Below, piece by piece: positions 19,392 through 27,712 of a stretch of DNA of 64,000 bases. This stretch comes from Pelomonas sp966111775. GTDB lineage: Bacteria > Pseudomonadota > Gammaproteobacteria > Burkholderiales > Burkholderiaceae_C. Both the position numbers and the translations under genes were made by a program. The DNA is taken from NCBI GenBank assembly GCA_966111775.1, contig CBHWBD010000001.1, positions 46,493-110,492 on the forward strand, read 5' to 3'. Under the pieces are notes generated by a model, which worked only from the letters and a program-made list of their open reading frames with translations, had not been told where the DNA came from and ran no database searches. Every line of letters begins with the position of its first letter. Positions within the stretch are counted from its first letter, which is position 1.

Positions 19392-21047
19392 TCAGCGGTA
19401 ACGGCCCAGCTTGACCTTGATGACGCGCGGGGTGGCCGTGAAGTTCAGGCCCCAGTCGACCTGGTCGCCGTTCCAGCGGCGCTCCATGACCCACTTCCCG
19501 TCGGCGCCGAAGCGGCCTTCTTCGACGTGGGCGATGAGGGCCTTGCCGCTGGCCTCGGCGTCGTCGATGCGCACGCGGGCCAGCTGGCCCACCAGCAGGA
19601 ACTCGTCGTCGCCGGTCTGGGCGATGGCCACGCCGCCGGAGGGCGTTGCGGCATGGGCGGGCTTCTCCTTCTGGTTGCCCGGCCACTCGCGCTCGCCGAA
19701 CTGCCACTGGCCGAAGCTGACGTGGGCCTTCCAGCCCTTCATCGCGACGAACTGGTCGGCATGGTCGTCGGGCTCGGCCACGCCCCAGGTGCGGCCTTCG
19801 AAGGCCCAGCGCGCCCATTGGCGCTGCATGGGGCGGAAGGCGGCGTAGACCTTGGCGAAGGGTTCGAGCGTGGCCTTGTCGTTGGTCTTGGCGCCCAGCG
19901 GATAGTTGGCGTAGTCGAAGTAGTCGATGCCGAAGGGCGCCACGCCCAGGGAGCCCTGGCCCAGGATTCGGTAGAGGTAGCGGGCATAGAGCTCGGCATT
20001 GCCGATCTCGGGCACGAACAAGGCGTTGTCGGGGCGCTTGAACTTGGCCAGGTTGGCGTCGAGCTTGGCCGACTCGGGGTTGTAGATGTCGGGGCCGACG
20101 ATGTCGATGTGAGGTGCGGCCGCCTTGTAGATGTCGATGACGTCGTAGGTGGGGCCGCCGGCCGCGAAGTCCTTGTTCCAGGGCTTGGGCGGCTGCTCCA
20201 GCGGGTCGCGCAGTGCGTTGTTGACGTACATCGGCAGGTCGTGTTCGGCGCGGCCGGCCTTGGCGATCTCCTCGATGTAGCGGGCGATGGCCCAGGCGTG
20301 GAAGTACTCGTCGGCATAGTCGCCATAGACCTCGCGCCAGCTGCCCGAGGCCTGGGCCACCGGCTTCTTGCGGGCCAGCACCGCGGCCGGCACCGGCTGC
20401 TCGAAGGCGGCCTGGGCAGCCTTGCCGAAATCGCGCGCGAGGCCGAAGGTGCCGACCTCGTTCTCCACCTGCACCATCAGCACGGTGTGCTGTTGGGCGT
20501 CGACCTGCTTGAGATGCTTCATCAGCGCCGTGAAGGCGCGCTTGTCGGCCTTGAGTGTTTCCTCACCGAAGGGGGACAGGCAGTAGCTGTCCTTGCCGGC
20601 CTCGTCGACCATGCGCGGGAAGCGCCGGTTGTCGAACTTGACCCAGGCCGGCGTGTACTGCGGGCTGGTGTTCTTCCAGGTGCCGAACCACAGCAGCACG
20701 ACGCGCACCTGGTGCTCGCGGGCCTGCTTGAGCAGGGTGTCGACGAAGGAGAAATCGAAGCGGCCCTCGACGGGCTCGATCTGCTCCCAGGCCACTGGTA
20801 CCTCGACGGTGTTGGCCTGGATGTCGGCGATGGCGGGCCAGACCTTGTCCAGGGCCTTGGGGTAGTTGCTGGAGTTGTGGACCTGGGCGCCGAGGATGGT
20901 GAAGGGTTGGCCGTCGACTAGCAGGGCCGGGCGGCCGTCGCGCTGCACGAGTCGAGGCAGGTCGGCCGCGGTCGCGGCAGAGGCGATCAGCAGGCTGGCG
21001 AGCACTACAGCCAGTCTGGGATGGCGGGGGCGTGAGGAATTGAGCAT
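19392..21047 (-). CDS. GH35 beta-galactosidase (Bgl35A-like)
   Basis: Retaining beta-galactosidase of 551 residues with a signal peptide at 1-28 (ASLLIASAATA). The barrel contains MVQVENEVGTFG with the acid/base Glu197 and NALFVPEIGN with the nucleophile Glu347. The C-terminal domain is short and of the type seen in the Cellvibrio xyloglucan enzyme Bgl35A, rather than the long multi-domain eukaryotic form. It would remove beta-1,2-galactose from xylosyl side chains once fucose is gone. The ATG is chosen because it begins the signal peptide. The gene lies 53 bp after the TonB-dependent receptor. Confidence 0.9.
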   Translation of the reverse strand: MLNSSRPRHPRLAVVLASLLIASAATAADLPRLVQRDGRPALLVDGQPFTILGAQVHNSSNYPKALDKVWPAIADIQANTVEVPVAWEQIEPVEGRFDFSFVDTLLKQAREHQVRVVLLWFGTWKNTSPQYTPAWVKFDNRRFPRMVDEAGKDSYCLSPFGEETLKADKRAFTALMKHLKQVDAQQHTVLMVQVENEVGTFGLARDFGKAAQAAFEQPVPAAVLARKKPVAQASGSWREVYGDYADEYFHAWAIARYIEEIAKAGRAEHDLPMYVNNALRDPLEQPPKPWNKDFAAGGPTYDVIDIYKAAAPHIDIVGPDIYNPESAKLDANLAKFKRPDNALFVPEIGNAELYARYLYRILGQGSLGVAPFGIDYFDYANYPLGAKTNDKATLEPFAKVYAAFRPMQRQWARWAFEGRTWGVAEPDDHADQFVAMKGWKAHVSFGQWQFGEREWPGNQKEKPAHAATPSGGVAIAQTGDDEFLLVGQLARVRIDDAEASGKALIAHVEEGRFGADGKWVMERRWNGDQVDWGLNFTATPRVIKVKLGRYR

Positions 21048-21100
21048 GGCAAAGAAGTCCCCGGGGCCTCGCGACAAGGCACCGGGGTGAAGGACGGCGG

Positions 21101-24100
21101 TCAGTAGCTGTAGCGCAGGGACAGCGTGTAGCGCCGCCCGGTGGAGAACCAGGCCCGGCCCATCTGGCCGATGTGCTGCTGGGCCGTCTGGTTGAAGACC
21201 TTGTCGGTCAGGTTCAGCCCCTCCAGGCCGACCTGCAGGCCGTCGTTGAAGCGGTAGAAGATGCTGCCGTCCACCGTGCCATAGCCCTCGGCCCAGGTGG
21301 GCAGGCCCCAGCCGACGTTGTGCTGGCCGAAGGTGGGGCTGCTGGGGTTGCTGTCGGTGCCGTCGCCGCCCTCGGTACCGTTGGCGTGCACGGCCTGCAG
21401 GTAGCGGCTGCGCCAGCTGTAGGCCAGGCGCGCCGAGACCGGGCCCTTGTCGTACATCAGGTTGAGGTTGAAGGCGTTCTTGGACAGGCCCTGCATGGGC
21501 AGGTTGCCGAAGGTGCGGCCGTCGGTGTCGCAGCCGTTCAGGTTCAGGTTGAAGTTCTCGGCGCTGTTGCCGCCCGCGCACCAGCCGTTGAAGACCGGGT
21601 CGTGCAGCTGTTGCTTGCTCTTGATGTAGGTGTAGTTCGCGCCGACGCCGAAGCCGGACAGCCAGCCGGGCAGGCTGTCGAAATAGGTCTGGCCGGCAAT
21701 CTCCAGGCCGCGCACCGTGCCGTCGGCGCCGTTGTCCGGACCGGTGATGGTGAACGCGTGCGGCTTGCCCTGGTCATCGGTCAGCGTCTTGATGAAGGCG
21801 CGGTTGATGATGATGTCCTTGAGCTCCTTGTTGAAGACCGCCAGGGTCACGGAACTCGCTTTCGCCGGATACCACTCGGCCGTCAGGTCGACGTTGGTCG
21901 AGCGGATGGGCTTGAGCAGCCCGTTGCCCTGGGCCGTGCCGGTGTAGGTGGGATCGCCGCGCAGCACGGGCGGGCCACCCTGGGGCCGGTCGATGGTCGC
22001 GCCCTGACTCATGGTGGTGTAAGCCTGCAGGGACGTGAAGTCGGGGCGGGTGACGCCCTGCGACAGCGCGAAGCGGAACTGCAGCTGCTCCGACGCGTTC
22101 ATCTTCAGGTTCAGGCTGGGCAGGGCATTGGTGTAGGCGTTGGAGATGTCCTGGGCTTCGGAGAAGGCGGCGATGACGGGCAGGCCCGGCGGCAGGGGGC
22201 CGGCCGGCGGCGAGAACACCGTGTAGCCGTGGGCCTTGGCCTGGGTGCGCACCAGGCGCAGGCCGAGATTGCCTTCGATGGGCATCGGCAGGTCGTCGAA
22301 GCCGAAGCGCAGCGCGCCATAGGCCGCCTGGGTGCGTTCGCTCTGGTCGTTGCTGCCGATGGGGTCGGTGCCGAAGGTGGCCGGCTTCCAGGCGTCGCAA
22401 CTGCCCCAGCCCTGGGCCGCAACCTGCTCGGCGCACAGGATGTCGTGGAACTTGTGCAGGGCCTCGTAGCTGCCGGGGTAGTCGGAGGCCGCGGCGAAGC
22501 TCGGCACGACCAGCGAAGGCACGCTGGACTTGCCGTTGAAGAAGTTGGGGAAGTTGCGCACCGCGACCGGGCCGGCAAAGCGCGGGTCGTTCAACTTGGC
22601 CAGGCCGCTGATGTTCCAGCCCACTTGCCAGGGCTGGGTGATGGCCGCCCAGTTGTAGCCGGGGTTGCTGTTGGTGGTGACGGCCTGGCGGTCGGTGAAG
22701 CGCAGCCCGAAGCGCAGGTCGCGCAGCACCGGGTCGTCGAACTTGAACTTGGCGTCGCCGCGCCAGGCCTTCTGGGTGGCCTTGCTCTTGTCCGAATGCT
22801 CCATCGTGAACGCCCAGTAGTAGTTGTTGGGGTTCGCGAAATAGGCGCGGTCGGCGTCGTCGAAGCTCAGCGTCGGCGGCGAGGTCGTGACGTCCAGCCC
22901 CATCTTGGGCGCGGCCAGGCCGGTGGCGACGGTGGAGTCGAAGGACTGGGTGTTGGCGCGGATGAGCTGCAGGTCGGAACGGAAGGTCCAGCGGTCGTCG
23001 GCCTTCCAGTTGAAGGCCCAGGCCAGTTCGTGCGTCAGCGAGTCGCGGTTGGAGTAGCGGGTGTCGTCGTTGAAGTTCAGGCCGCCCTTGGAGGGGTCGC
23101 TGATGACGCCGGAGCGGAACACGCCGCGGTCGTCGTAGACACCGTTGGCGACCTGGTTGGTGTAGGGGTCGGTGCCGGTGAAGATGGCGTTCTCGTCCCA
23201 GTACATCTTGTACTTGGAGCGGAAATAGGTCACGGAGGAGTCGACGTTGTCCTTCTTCCACTGCAGGGCGCCGTACAGGCCGGTGCGCTTGCGGTCGAAG
23301 TCCAGCGTGCGCCAGGAGGCGCTCTTGGGCACCCACAGGATGGAGCCTGGCTTGATGTCCGGGCGCGGGTAGAAGGCGTCGAGCTGGAAGGCGTCGCTGC
23401 GCGAGGCGCTTTCGGAATAGGCCACGTCCACCAGGGCGCCGAACTGGCCGTAGTCGGTGGTCCAGCGGTTGGACATCAGGGCCGACAGCTCGGGCTTCTT
23501 GGAGCCGCCCAGTTCGGCGTAGGAATACTTGGCCGAGAAGGCGCCCTTGGCGCCGCTGAAGTCGAAGGGCATGGCCGTGCGCAGGTTCACGAGGCCGCTG
23601 ACGGCGCCCTCGATCTGCTCGGCCGAGGGGCTTTTGTAGACGTCGACGCCGGCCATCAGCTCGGGCGGCACGTCCTCGAAATTCAGCGCGCGGCCACCGT
23701 TGGCGGAGAAGGAGTCGCGGCCATTCAGTTCGGAACGCACATAGGACAGGCCGCGGATGGTGACGCCCGAACCTTCGACCGAGAAATGCTCGGGATCGTT
23801 CTTGGCCATGGTGCGGTCGATGGCCACGCCGACGATGCGCTGCAGGACCTCGGTCACGGAGCGGTCGGGCAGCTTGCCGATGTCGTCGGCCACGATGGAG
23901 TCGACGATCTCGTCGGACTCCTGCTTGATCTTTTGTGCCGACTGCAGGGCGGCGCGCTGGCCGCTGATGACGACGGTCTCAAGACTCTGGGTCTTGGCGG
24001 CGGGGGCCGAGGCGGCCGCCGCCGGTGCCGGCGCAGCCTGGCCCCAGGCCAGGCCGGTGCCGAGAAGGGCCGCTTGCGCAGCGGCCAGCGAGATGGCGGT

Positions 24101-24118
24101 TCTCCGGTACTTGTTCAC
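21101..24118 (-). CDS. TonB-dependent outer-membrane receptor, xyloglucan oligosaccharide uptake (predicted)
   Basis: Outer-membrane barrel of 1005 residues that would import oligosaccharides using TonB energy. The start is GTG at 24118, preceded by AAAGGAG with 5 bases between; this choice puts the signal peptide (SLAAAQAALLGTGLAWGQ) at the N-terminus. A longer frame to 24412 would run through the operator region and is rejected. The plug begins LETVVISGQRAALQSAQ, follows the Caulobacter-type glycan receptor pattern, and includes LPDRSVTEVLQRIVGV. The C-terminus ends in aromatic YSY as barrels do. It is the first gene of the minus-strand operon. Confidence 0.94.
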   Translation of the reverse strand: MNKYRRTAISLAAAQAALLGTGLAWGQAAPAPAAAASAPAAKTQSLETVVISGQRAALQSAQKIKQESDEIVDSIVADDIGKLPDRSVTEVLQRIVGVAIDRTMAKNDPEHFSVEGSGVTIRGLSYVRSELNGRDSFSANGGRALNFEDVPPELMAGVDVYKSPSAEQIEGAVSGLVNLRTAMPFDFSGAKGAFSAKYSYAELGGSKKPELSALMSNRWTTDYGQFGALVDVAYSESASRSDAFQLDAFYPRPDIKPGSILWVPKSASWRTLDFDRKRTGLYGALQWKKDNVDSSVTYFRSKYKMYWDENAIFTGTDPYTNQVANGVYDDRGVFRSGVISDPSKGGLNFNDDTRYSNRDSLTHELAWAFNWKADDRWTFRSDLQLIRANTQSFDSTVATGLAAPKMGLDVTTSPPTLSFDDADRAYFANPNNYYWAFTMEHSDKSKATQKAWRGDAKFKFDDPVLRDLRFGLRFTDRQAVTTNSNPGYNWAAITQPWQVGWNISGLAKLNDPRFAGPVAVRNFPNFFNGKSSVPSLVVPSFAAASDYPGSYEALHKFHDILCAEQVAAQGWGSCDAWKPATFGTDPIGSNDQSERTQAAYGALRFGFDDLPMPIEGNLGLRLVRTQAKAHGYTVFSPPAGPLPPGLPVIAAFSEAQDISNAYTNALPSLNLKMNASEQLQFRFALSQGVTRPDFTSLQAYTTMSQGATIDRPQGGPPVLRGDPTYTGTAQGNGLLKPIRSTNVDLTAEWYPAKASSVTLAVFNKELKDIIINRAFIKTLTDDQGKPHAFTITGPDNGADGTVRGLEIAGQTYFDSLPGWLSGFGVGANYTYIKSKQQLHDPVFNGWCAGGNSAENFNLNLNGCDTDGRTFGNLPMQGLSKNAFNLNLMYDKGPVSARLAYSWRSRYLQAVHANGTEGGDGTDSNPSSPTFGQHNVGWGLPTWAEGYGTVDGSIFYRFNDGLQVGLEGLNLTDKVFNQTAQQHIGQMGRAWFSTGRRYTLSLRYSY

Positions 24119-24249
24119 TGTGTCTCCTTTCAAGCTCTCTAGGGCTTTTGGCAGGGATCCGGTTCGAGGGCCAAACGGTGAGGCGGCGACTGCGCCCCGC
24201 TCCGGGCGCATTGGCAGCGCTGTCAATGCGCGTACCTGAATGAAGTCGC

Positions 24250-24317
24250 TGGTCAAACCAATTTGGTCATGCCACTCTGCCACACCGATATTGTGGTCAG
24301 ACCAGTGCATACCCCAA
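24250..24317 (-). promoter_or_regulatory. Promoter with three FadR-type operators for the xyloglucan operon
   Basis: On the minus strand a -35-like TTGGGG (24317-24312) and a -10-like ACAATA (24294-24289) are 17 bp apart. A perfect palindrome TGGTCAGACCA (24294-24304) fills the spacer next to the -10. Two further sites follow downstream: TGGTCATGCCA (24264-24274) and TGGTCAAACCA (24250-24260). These fit the known FadR-subfamily consensus TNGTNNNACNA. Position inside the promoter suggests repression by the adjacent GntR pair. Confidence 0.75.
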
Positions 24318-24378
24318 TACTCTTTTTCGAGCCTTTGCGGGGTAACATCGGACAGGGCCTTGTGGTTGCGATACCATT

Positions 24379-24389
24379 TGGTCAGTCCA
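24379..24389 (+). promoter_or_regulatory. Operator-like site before the gntR pair
   Basis: TGGTCAGTCCA, one base from a full palindrome, lies 22 bp before the first gntR start codon and just ahead of an AGGGAG ribosome-binding site. It suggests autoregulation. The rest of the 24318-24410 gap shows no other feature I can support. Confidence 0.6.
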
Positions 24390-24410
24390 ATTGTCAGGGA
24401 GTTCAGCGGC

Positions 24411-25142
24411 ATGCCCAGCCATCACCGCGCCAGCGATTCGCGCAGGCAATATCAGTTGGTTGCCGACCGTATTCGTGCCCTGATAGAAGATGAACGGATC
24501 GGCGTGGGTTCACGCCTGCCGGCGGAGCGGGAGCTCGCGCTGCAACTGGGGGTGTCCCGGCCGTCGCTGCGCGAGGCCTTGATCGCGCTGGAAATCGACG
24601 GCCGAGTGGAAATTCGCGGCGGGTCGGGGGTGTATGTCTGCGCCATGGCGGCCGGCGGCGGTGATGGCGCCACTTCGTCGCTTGGCGACAGTCCCGCGGA
24701 GCTGATGCAGGCGCGCGTCGTGCTGGAGGGGGCCGTCATCACCTTGGCCGCGGCCCGCATCACCAAGGCGGGCTTGCAGCGCGTCGAAGAAGCCTTGGCT
24801 GCGATGCGCGAGGAACACACCGGTGGGCGCAAGCCGGTGGAAGCCGATCGGCGCTTCCACCTCAGCATTGCCGAAATGACCGGCAACTCCGTCCTGGCGG
24901 ACATGGTGGGCACATTGTTCGACGGGCGCCACAGCCCCATCGCCGCGCGCATGAGCGGGCAGGTCGAATCGACTCATACTTGGCAGGCCGCGCTCGGCGA
25001 GCATGAGGCCATCTACCGTGCCCTGGAGGCCCGTAACCCGCAGGCAGCCGCCGCGGCAATGTGCAGCCATCTGCTGGCCTCCCATGGGCGCTGGGCCGAC
25101 GAACCGGCGGGGCCGGTCGTGAAGGCACTCGCAGGGGCGTGA
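24411..25142 (+). CDS. FadR-subfamily GntR transcriptional regulator, copy 1
   Basis: DNA-binding regulator of 243 residues. The ATG at 24411 follows AGGGAG; an upstream extension to 24240 would run through the operators and is rejected. The winged helix (about 15-80) has SRLPAERELALQLGVSR and PSLREALIALEIDG, classic GntR. The C-terminal all-helical FCD domain contains the expected metal/ligand-site pattern (RRFHLSIAEMTGN, then H residues near LGEHEAIYRAL). FCD proteins usually sense sugar acids or other carboxylates, so a galactonate or ketodeoxy-sugar acid from the operon at 42-48 kb is a plausible ligand. It is divergent from the TonB-receptor operon. Confidence 0.92.
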   Translation: MPSHHRASDSRRQYQLVADRIRALIEDERIGVGSRLPAERELALQLGVSRPSLREALIALEIDGRVEIRGGSGVYVCAMAAGGGDGATSSLGDSPAELMQARVVLEGAVITLAAARITKAGLQRVEEALAAMREEHTGGRKPVEADRRFHLSIAEMTGNSVLADMVGTLFDGRHSPIAARMSGQVESTHTWQAALGEHEAIYRALEARNPQAAAAAMCSHLLASHGRWADEPAGPVVKALAGA

Positions 25143-25876
25143 AGTTGTCCAGTCCCCCGCGTGGCGGGGACAACCGCCGCCAATACCAGCTCGTCGCCGA
25201 CAGGATTCGCACCCTCATCCAGGAGGAGGGCATGGCCCCTGGCACGCGGCTGCCGGCCGAGCGGGAACTGGCGCTGCAACTGGGCGTGTCCCGTCCTTCG
25301 CTGCGGGAGGCGCTGATCGCCCTCGAGATCGACGGCCAGGTAGACATTCGTGGCGGATCGGGTGTTTATGTCTGCGCGCCTCCGGCGGGCAGCGGCGGTG
25401 CCACCTCGGCCCTTGGCGACAGCCCGGCCGAGCTGATGCAGGCGCGCGTGGTGCTCGAGGGCGCCGTCATCGCGCTCGCGGCGGCGCGTGTGACGTCCGA
25501 GGGCCTGCGGCGGGTCGGCGACGCCTTGGCGGCGATGCGCGAAGACCAGGCTCGCGGCCGCAAGCCGGTGGACGCCGATCGGCGCTTCCATCTGAGCATC
25601 GCCGAGATGGCCGGTAACGCTGTGCTGGTGGACATGGTGGGCGCCCTTTTCGATGGCCGTCACGACCCCATCGCGGCGCGCATGAGCGGTGAGGTCGAGT
25701 CGTCGCGGCAGGCCTGGCAGGTGGCGCTCGACGAGCATGAAGCCATCTATCGCGCACTGGAGAGCCGCAACCCGCATGCCGCAGCTGCAGCCCTGTGCAG
25801 CCATCTACTGGCTTCCCACGGCCGCTGGGCCGGCGAGTCCGACGATTTGATGGGCCGCGGGGCCATCGGCGCCTGA
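25139..25876 (+). CDS. FadR-subfamily GntR transcriptional regulator, copy 2
   Basis: A regulator of 245 residues, very similar to the preceding one along its whole length (for example RLPAERELALQLGVSR, SLREALIALEIDG and LMQARVVLEGAVI are shared). The GTG start overlaps the first gene's stop as GTGA, which fits translational coupling; no ATG exists before the HTH. The two proteins differ in short stretches of the effector domain and at the N-terminus. Tandem duplication is clear. Whether they form heterodimers or respond to different ligands cannot be read from the sequence. Confidence 0.9.
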   Translation: MKLSSPPRGGDNRRQYQLVADRIRTLIQEEGMAPGTRLPAERELALQLGVSRPSLREALIALEIDGQVDIRGGSGVYVCAPPAGSGGATSALGDSPAELMQARVVLEGAVIALAAARVTSEGLRRVGDALAAMREDQARGRKPVDADRRFHLSIAEMAGNAVLVDMVGALFDGRHDPIAARMSGEVESSRQAWQVALDEHEAIYRALESRNPHAAAAALCSHLLASHGRWAGESDDLMGRGAIGA

Positions 25877-25883
25877 GGCCGTG

Positions 25884-27519
25884 TCAGGCCGGTCGAGCTC
25901 CGGTCACCCGGTCAAGGAACTTCGCGTGAGTAGGCATGGCGCCCACCGCACGTTGGATGGCCTCGCGTACAGCGCGCAGATGCCGGCTCACGAATTCCAG
26001 GTCAACCAGATCGACGTAGGGGTCGTAGCGCTGCGGCGCAAGCCCCAGGCCCAGCAGCAGTGAAATCCAGGAGGGCTCGGCAAAGCCCTCGGGCTCCAGG
26101 ATCGCCACGCGGCCGGTCTGACGGAACAGCTCGATCTGGTGCGTCAATCCATCGGGGATGCTCATTGCCGCGCAATACCTCCAGAACTCGCTGTCGCGGC
26201 GCTCAGTGAGCTTGTAGTGCAGGATGATGAAATCGCGCACCGACTCGTATCGGTAGGCCATCTGGCGGTTGAACTCATCGGCCAGCTTCGGAGCGAAGTC
26301 CCGGTCCGGCAGCAGGGTCGTCAGGCGGCTGACGCCATCCATGATCAGCTGGATGCTGGTGGACTCCAGAGGCTCGAGGAATCCTGAGGACAGGCCGATG
26401 GCGACGACGTTCTTCACCCATCCCTGCTTGCGCCGGCCCGTGACGAAGCGCTGCTGGCGCGGCGAGTCCAGGGGCTTGCCGTCGAGGTGGCTCAACAGAG
26501 CGTGGGCAGCCTCGTCGTCGCCCAGGTGGCCGCTGCAGTAGACCAGGCCGTTGCCGGTGCGGTGCTGCAGGGGGATGCGCCATTGCCAGCCTGCGCTTCG
26601 CGCGGTCGACGTGGTGAAAGGCGTCATCGGGTCGAGGGGGGGGGCGGGGCCGGCGGGGGCCCCGGAGGCGGGCCCCCCGGGGCGGGCCGAGGCGGGGGGG
26701 GGAATAATCGCGCCCCCGAGAAGCAGCGCGCGCTTGGGGTGCGTTGCGCGCCGCGGCCCCGGCGCCCCCACGGTCGCAGGGAAGCCAGTGGCTCCAGTCC
26801 TCGTAGGGGGAATTCATCGCGCCGCCGATCAGCAGCGCTCGAAAGCCCGAGCAGTCGATGAAGAGGTCGCCCTCGATGCGCCGCCCATCGCTGAGGTGAA
26901 TCGCCGTGACGAAGCCATTCAGCTCGGAGGTCTCCACGCGCACGACGGTGCCCTCGACGCGCTGGGCCCCGTGGTGCAGGGCGTAGTCGCGCAGGTAGGC
27001 GCCGTACAGCGAGGCATCGAAGTGGTAGGCGTAGTCGAAGGCGTTGGACGGCGATGGCTCGCCTGGTTGAGGCGGCAGAAAGCGCAGGCCGCGAGCCATC
27101 ATGGTGGCGGTCGACCACTCCTCGTAGGAGGGAAGGTCAGGATCCTGTTCCCGCAGTCGCAGCCAGTAGGCCCACAGCGGCCGGTTGTGGATGGCCGGGC
27201 CAAACCCGCCGAAGCCGTGGAAGAAGCGATGGCCGACTCGGCCCCAGTCGCAGAACTCGATGCCGAGCTTGAAGCTCGCCTTGGTCTTGCGGACGAAGTC
27301 GGCTTCATCGATGCCAAGCATCCGGTTGTAGACGGCAATGGTCGGCAGCGTGGCCTCGCCGACGCCGACCGTGCCGATCTCGGCCGATTCGACCAGCGTC
27401 ACCTCGCAATGATCGGGTTGGCCAGGGCTGCACAGCATGCGCGCCAATGGCGCCGCGGTGATCCACCCGGCACTGCCTCCACCAACGATGACGACTTTGC
27501 GCAACGCGCGACTTCGCAT
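25884..27519 (-). pseudogene. Flavin-dependent (tryptophan) halogenase, frame broken
   Basis: The N-terminal part (27519 to about 26772) reads as a halogenase: VVIVGGGSAGWITAAPLARM for FAD, KASFKLGIEFCDW with the catalytic-site Lys, and IEGDLFIDCSGFRALLIGG. The C-terminal part, in another frame (about 26637 to 25884), has AGWQWRIPLQHRTGNG (the WxWxIP halogenase motif) and SSGFLEPLESTSIQL with the active-site Glu. Between them lie about 135 bases of very G/C-rich sequence with runs of nine G, where intact relatives need roughly a dozen codons. Either the gene is inactivated by an insertion, or the assembly is wrong here. The ATG is preceded by GAGGAG. Confidence 0.8.
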
Positions 27520-27542
27520 GAAACCAAGCTCCTCTGTTGTTG

Positions 27543-27688
27543 TGGTCAAGCCACTTTGGTCTGACCAGGAGTTTGCCCTACTTCCATTTGGTCATACCAG
27601 TGGCGTAGCATTTTTTGTACTGGGGCGAAACTGGCGTGGTGTGCCAGGCCCTTAGAGCCAGCGGTTCGGCCTTCGATTGGCCAGACCA
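27543..27688. promoter_or_regulatory. Divergent regulatory region with four FadR-type operators
   Basis: Four sites lie between the halogenase pseudogene and the lipoprotein gene: TGGTCAAGCCA (27543-27553), TGGTCTGACCA (27557-27567, perfect palindrome), TGGTCATACCA (27589-27599) and TGGCCAGACCA (27678-27688). The last sits directly before a -10-like TATAGA at 27692-27697 for the plus-strand gene. The first two are within 40 bp of the halogenase start. This places both divergent transcripts in the same regulon as the first TonB receptor. Confidence 0.75.
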
Positions 27689-27712
27689 GTCTATAGAACC
27701 AGGAGACAGAAC

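Noticed and set aside
24264..24290. Sigma-54-like TGGCA motif in the operator region
   Set aside because: The GG and GC doublets are not at the -24/-12 spacing, and no activator gene is near.
24119..24412. N-terminal extension of the first TonB receptor into the regulatory region
   Set aside because: It would put 98 residues before the signal peptide and translate the operators; GTG at 24118 has a strong ribosome-binding site.
26551..27564. Plus-strand frame of 337 codons over the halogenase pseudogene
   Set aside because: Antisense to a clearly conserved halogenase sequence and without a recognisable fold.
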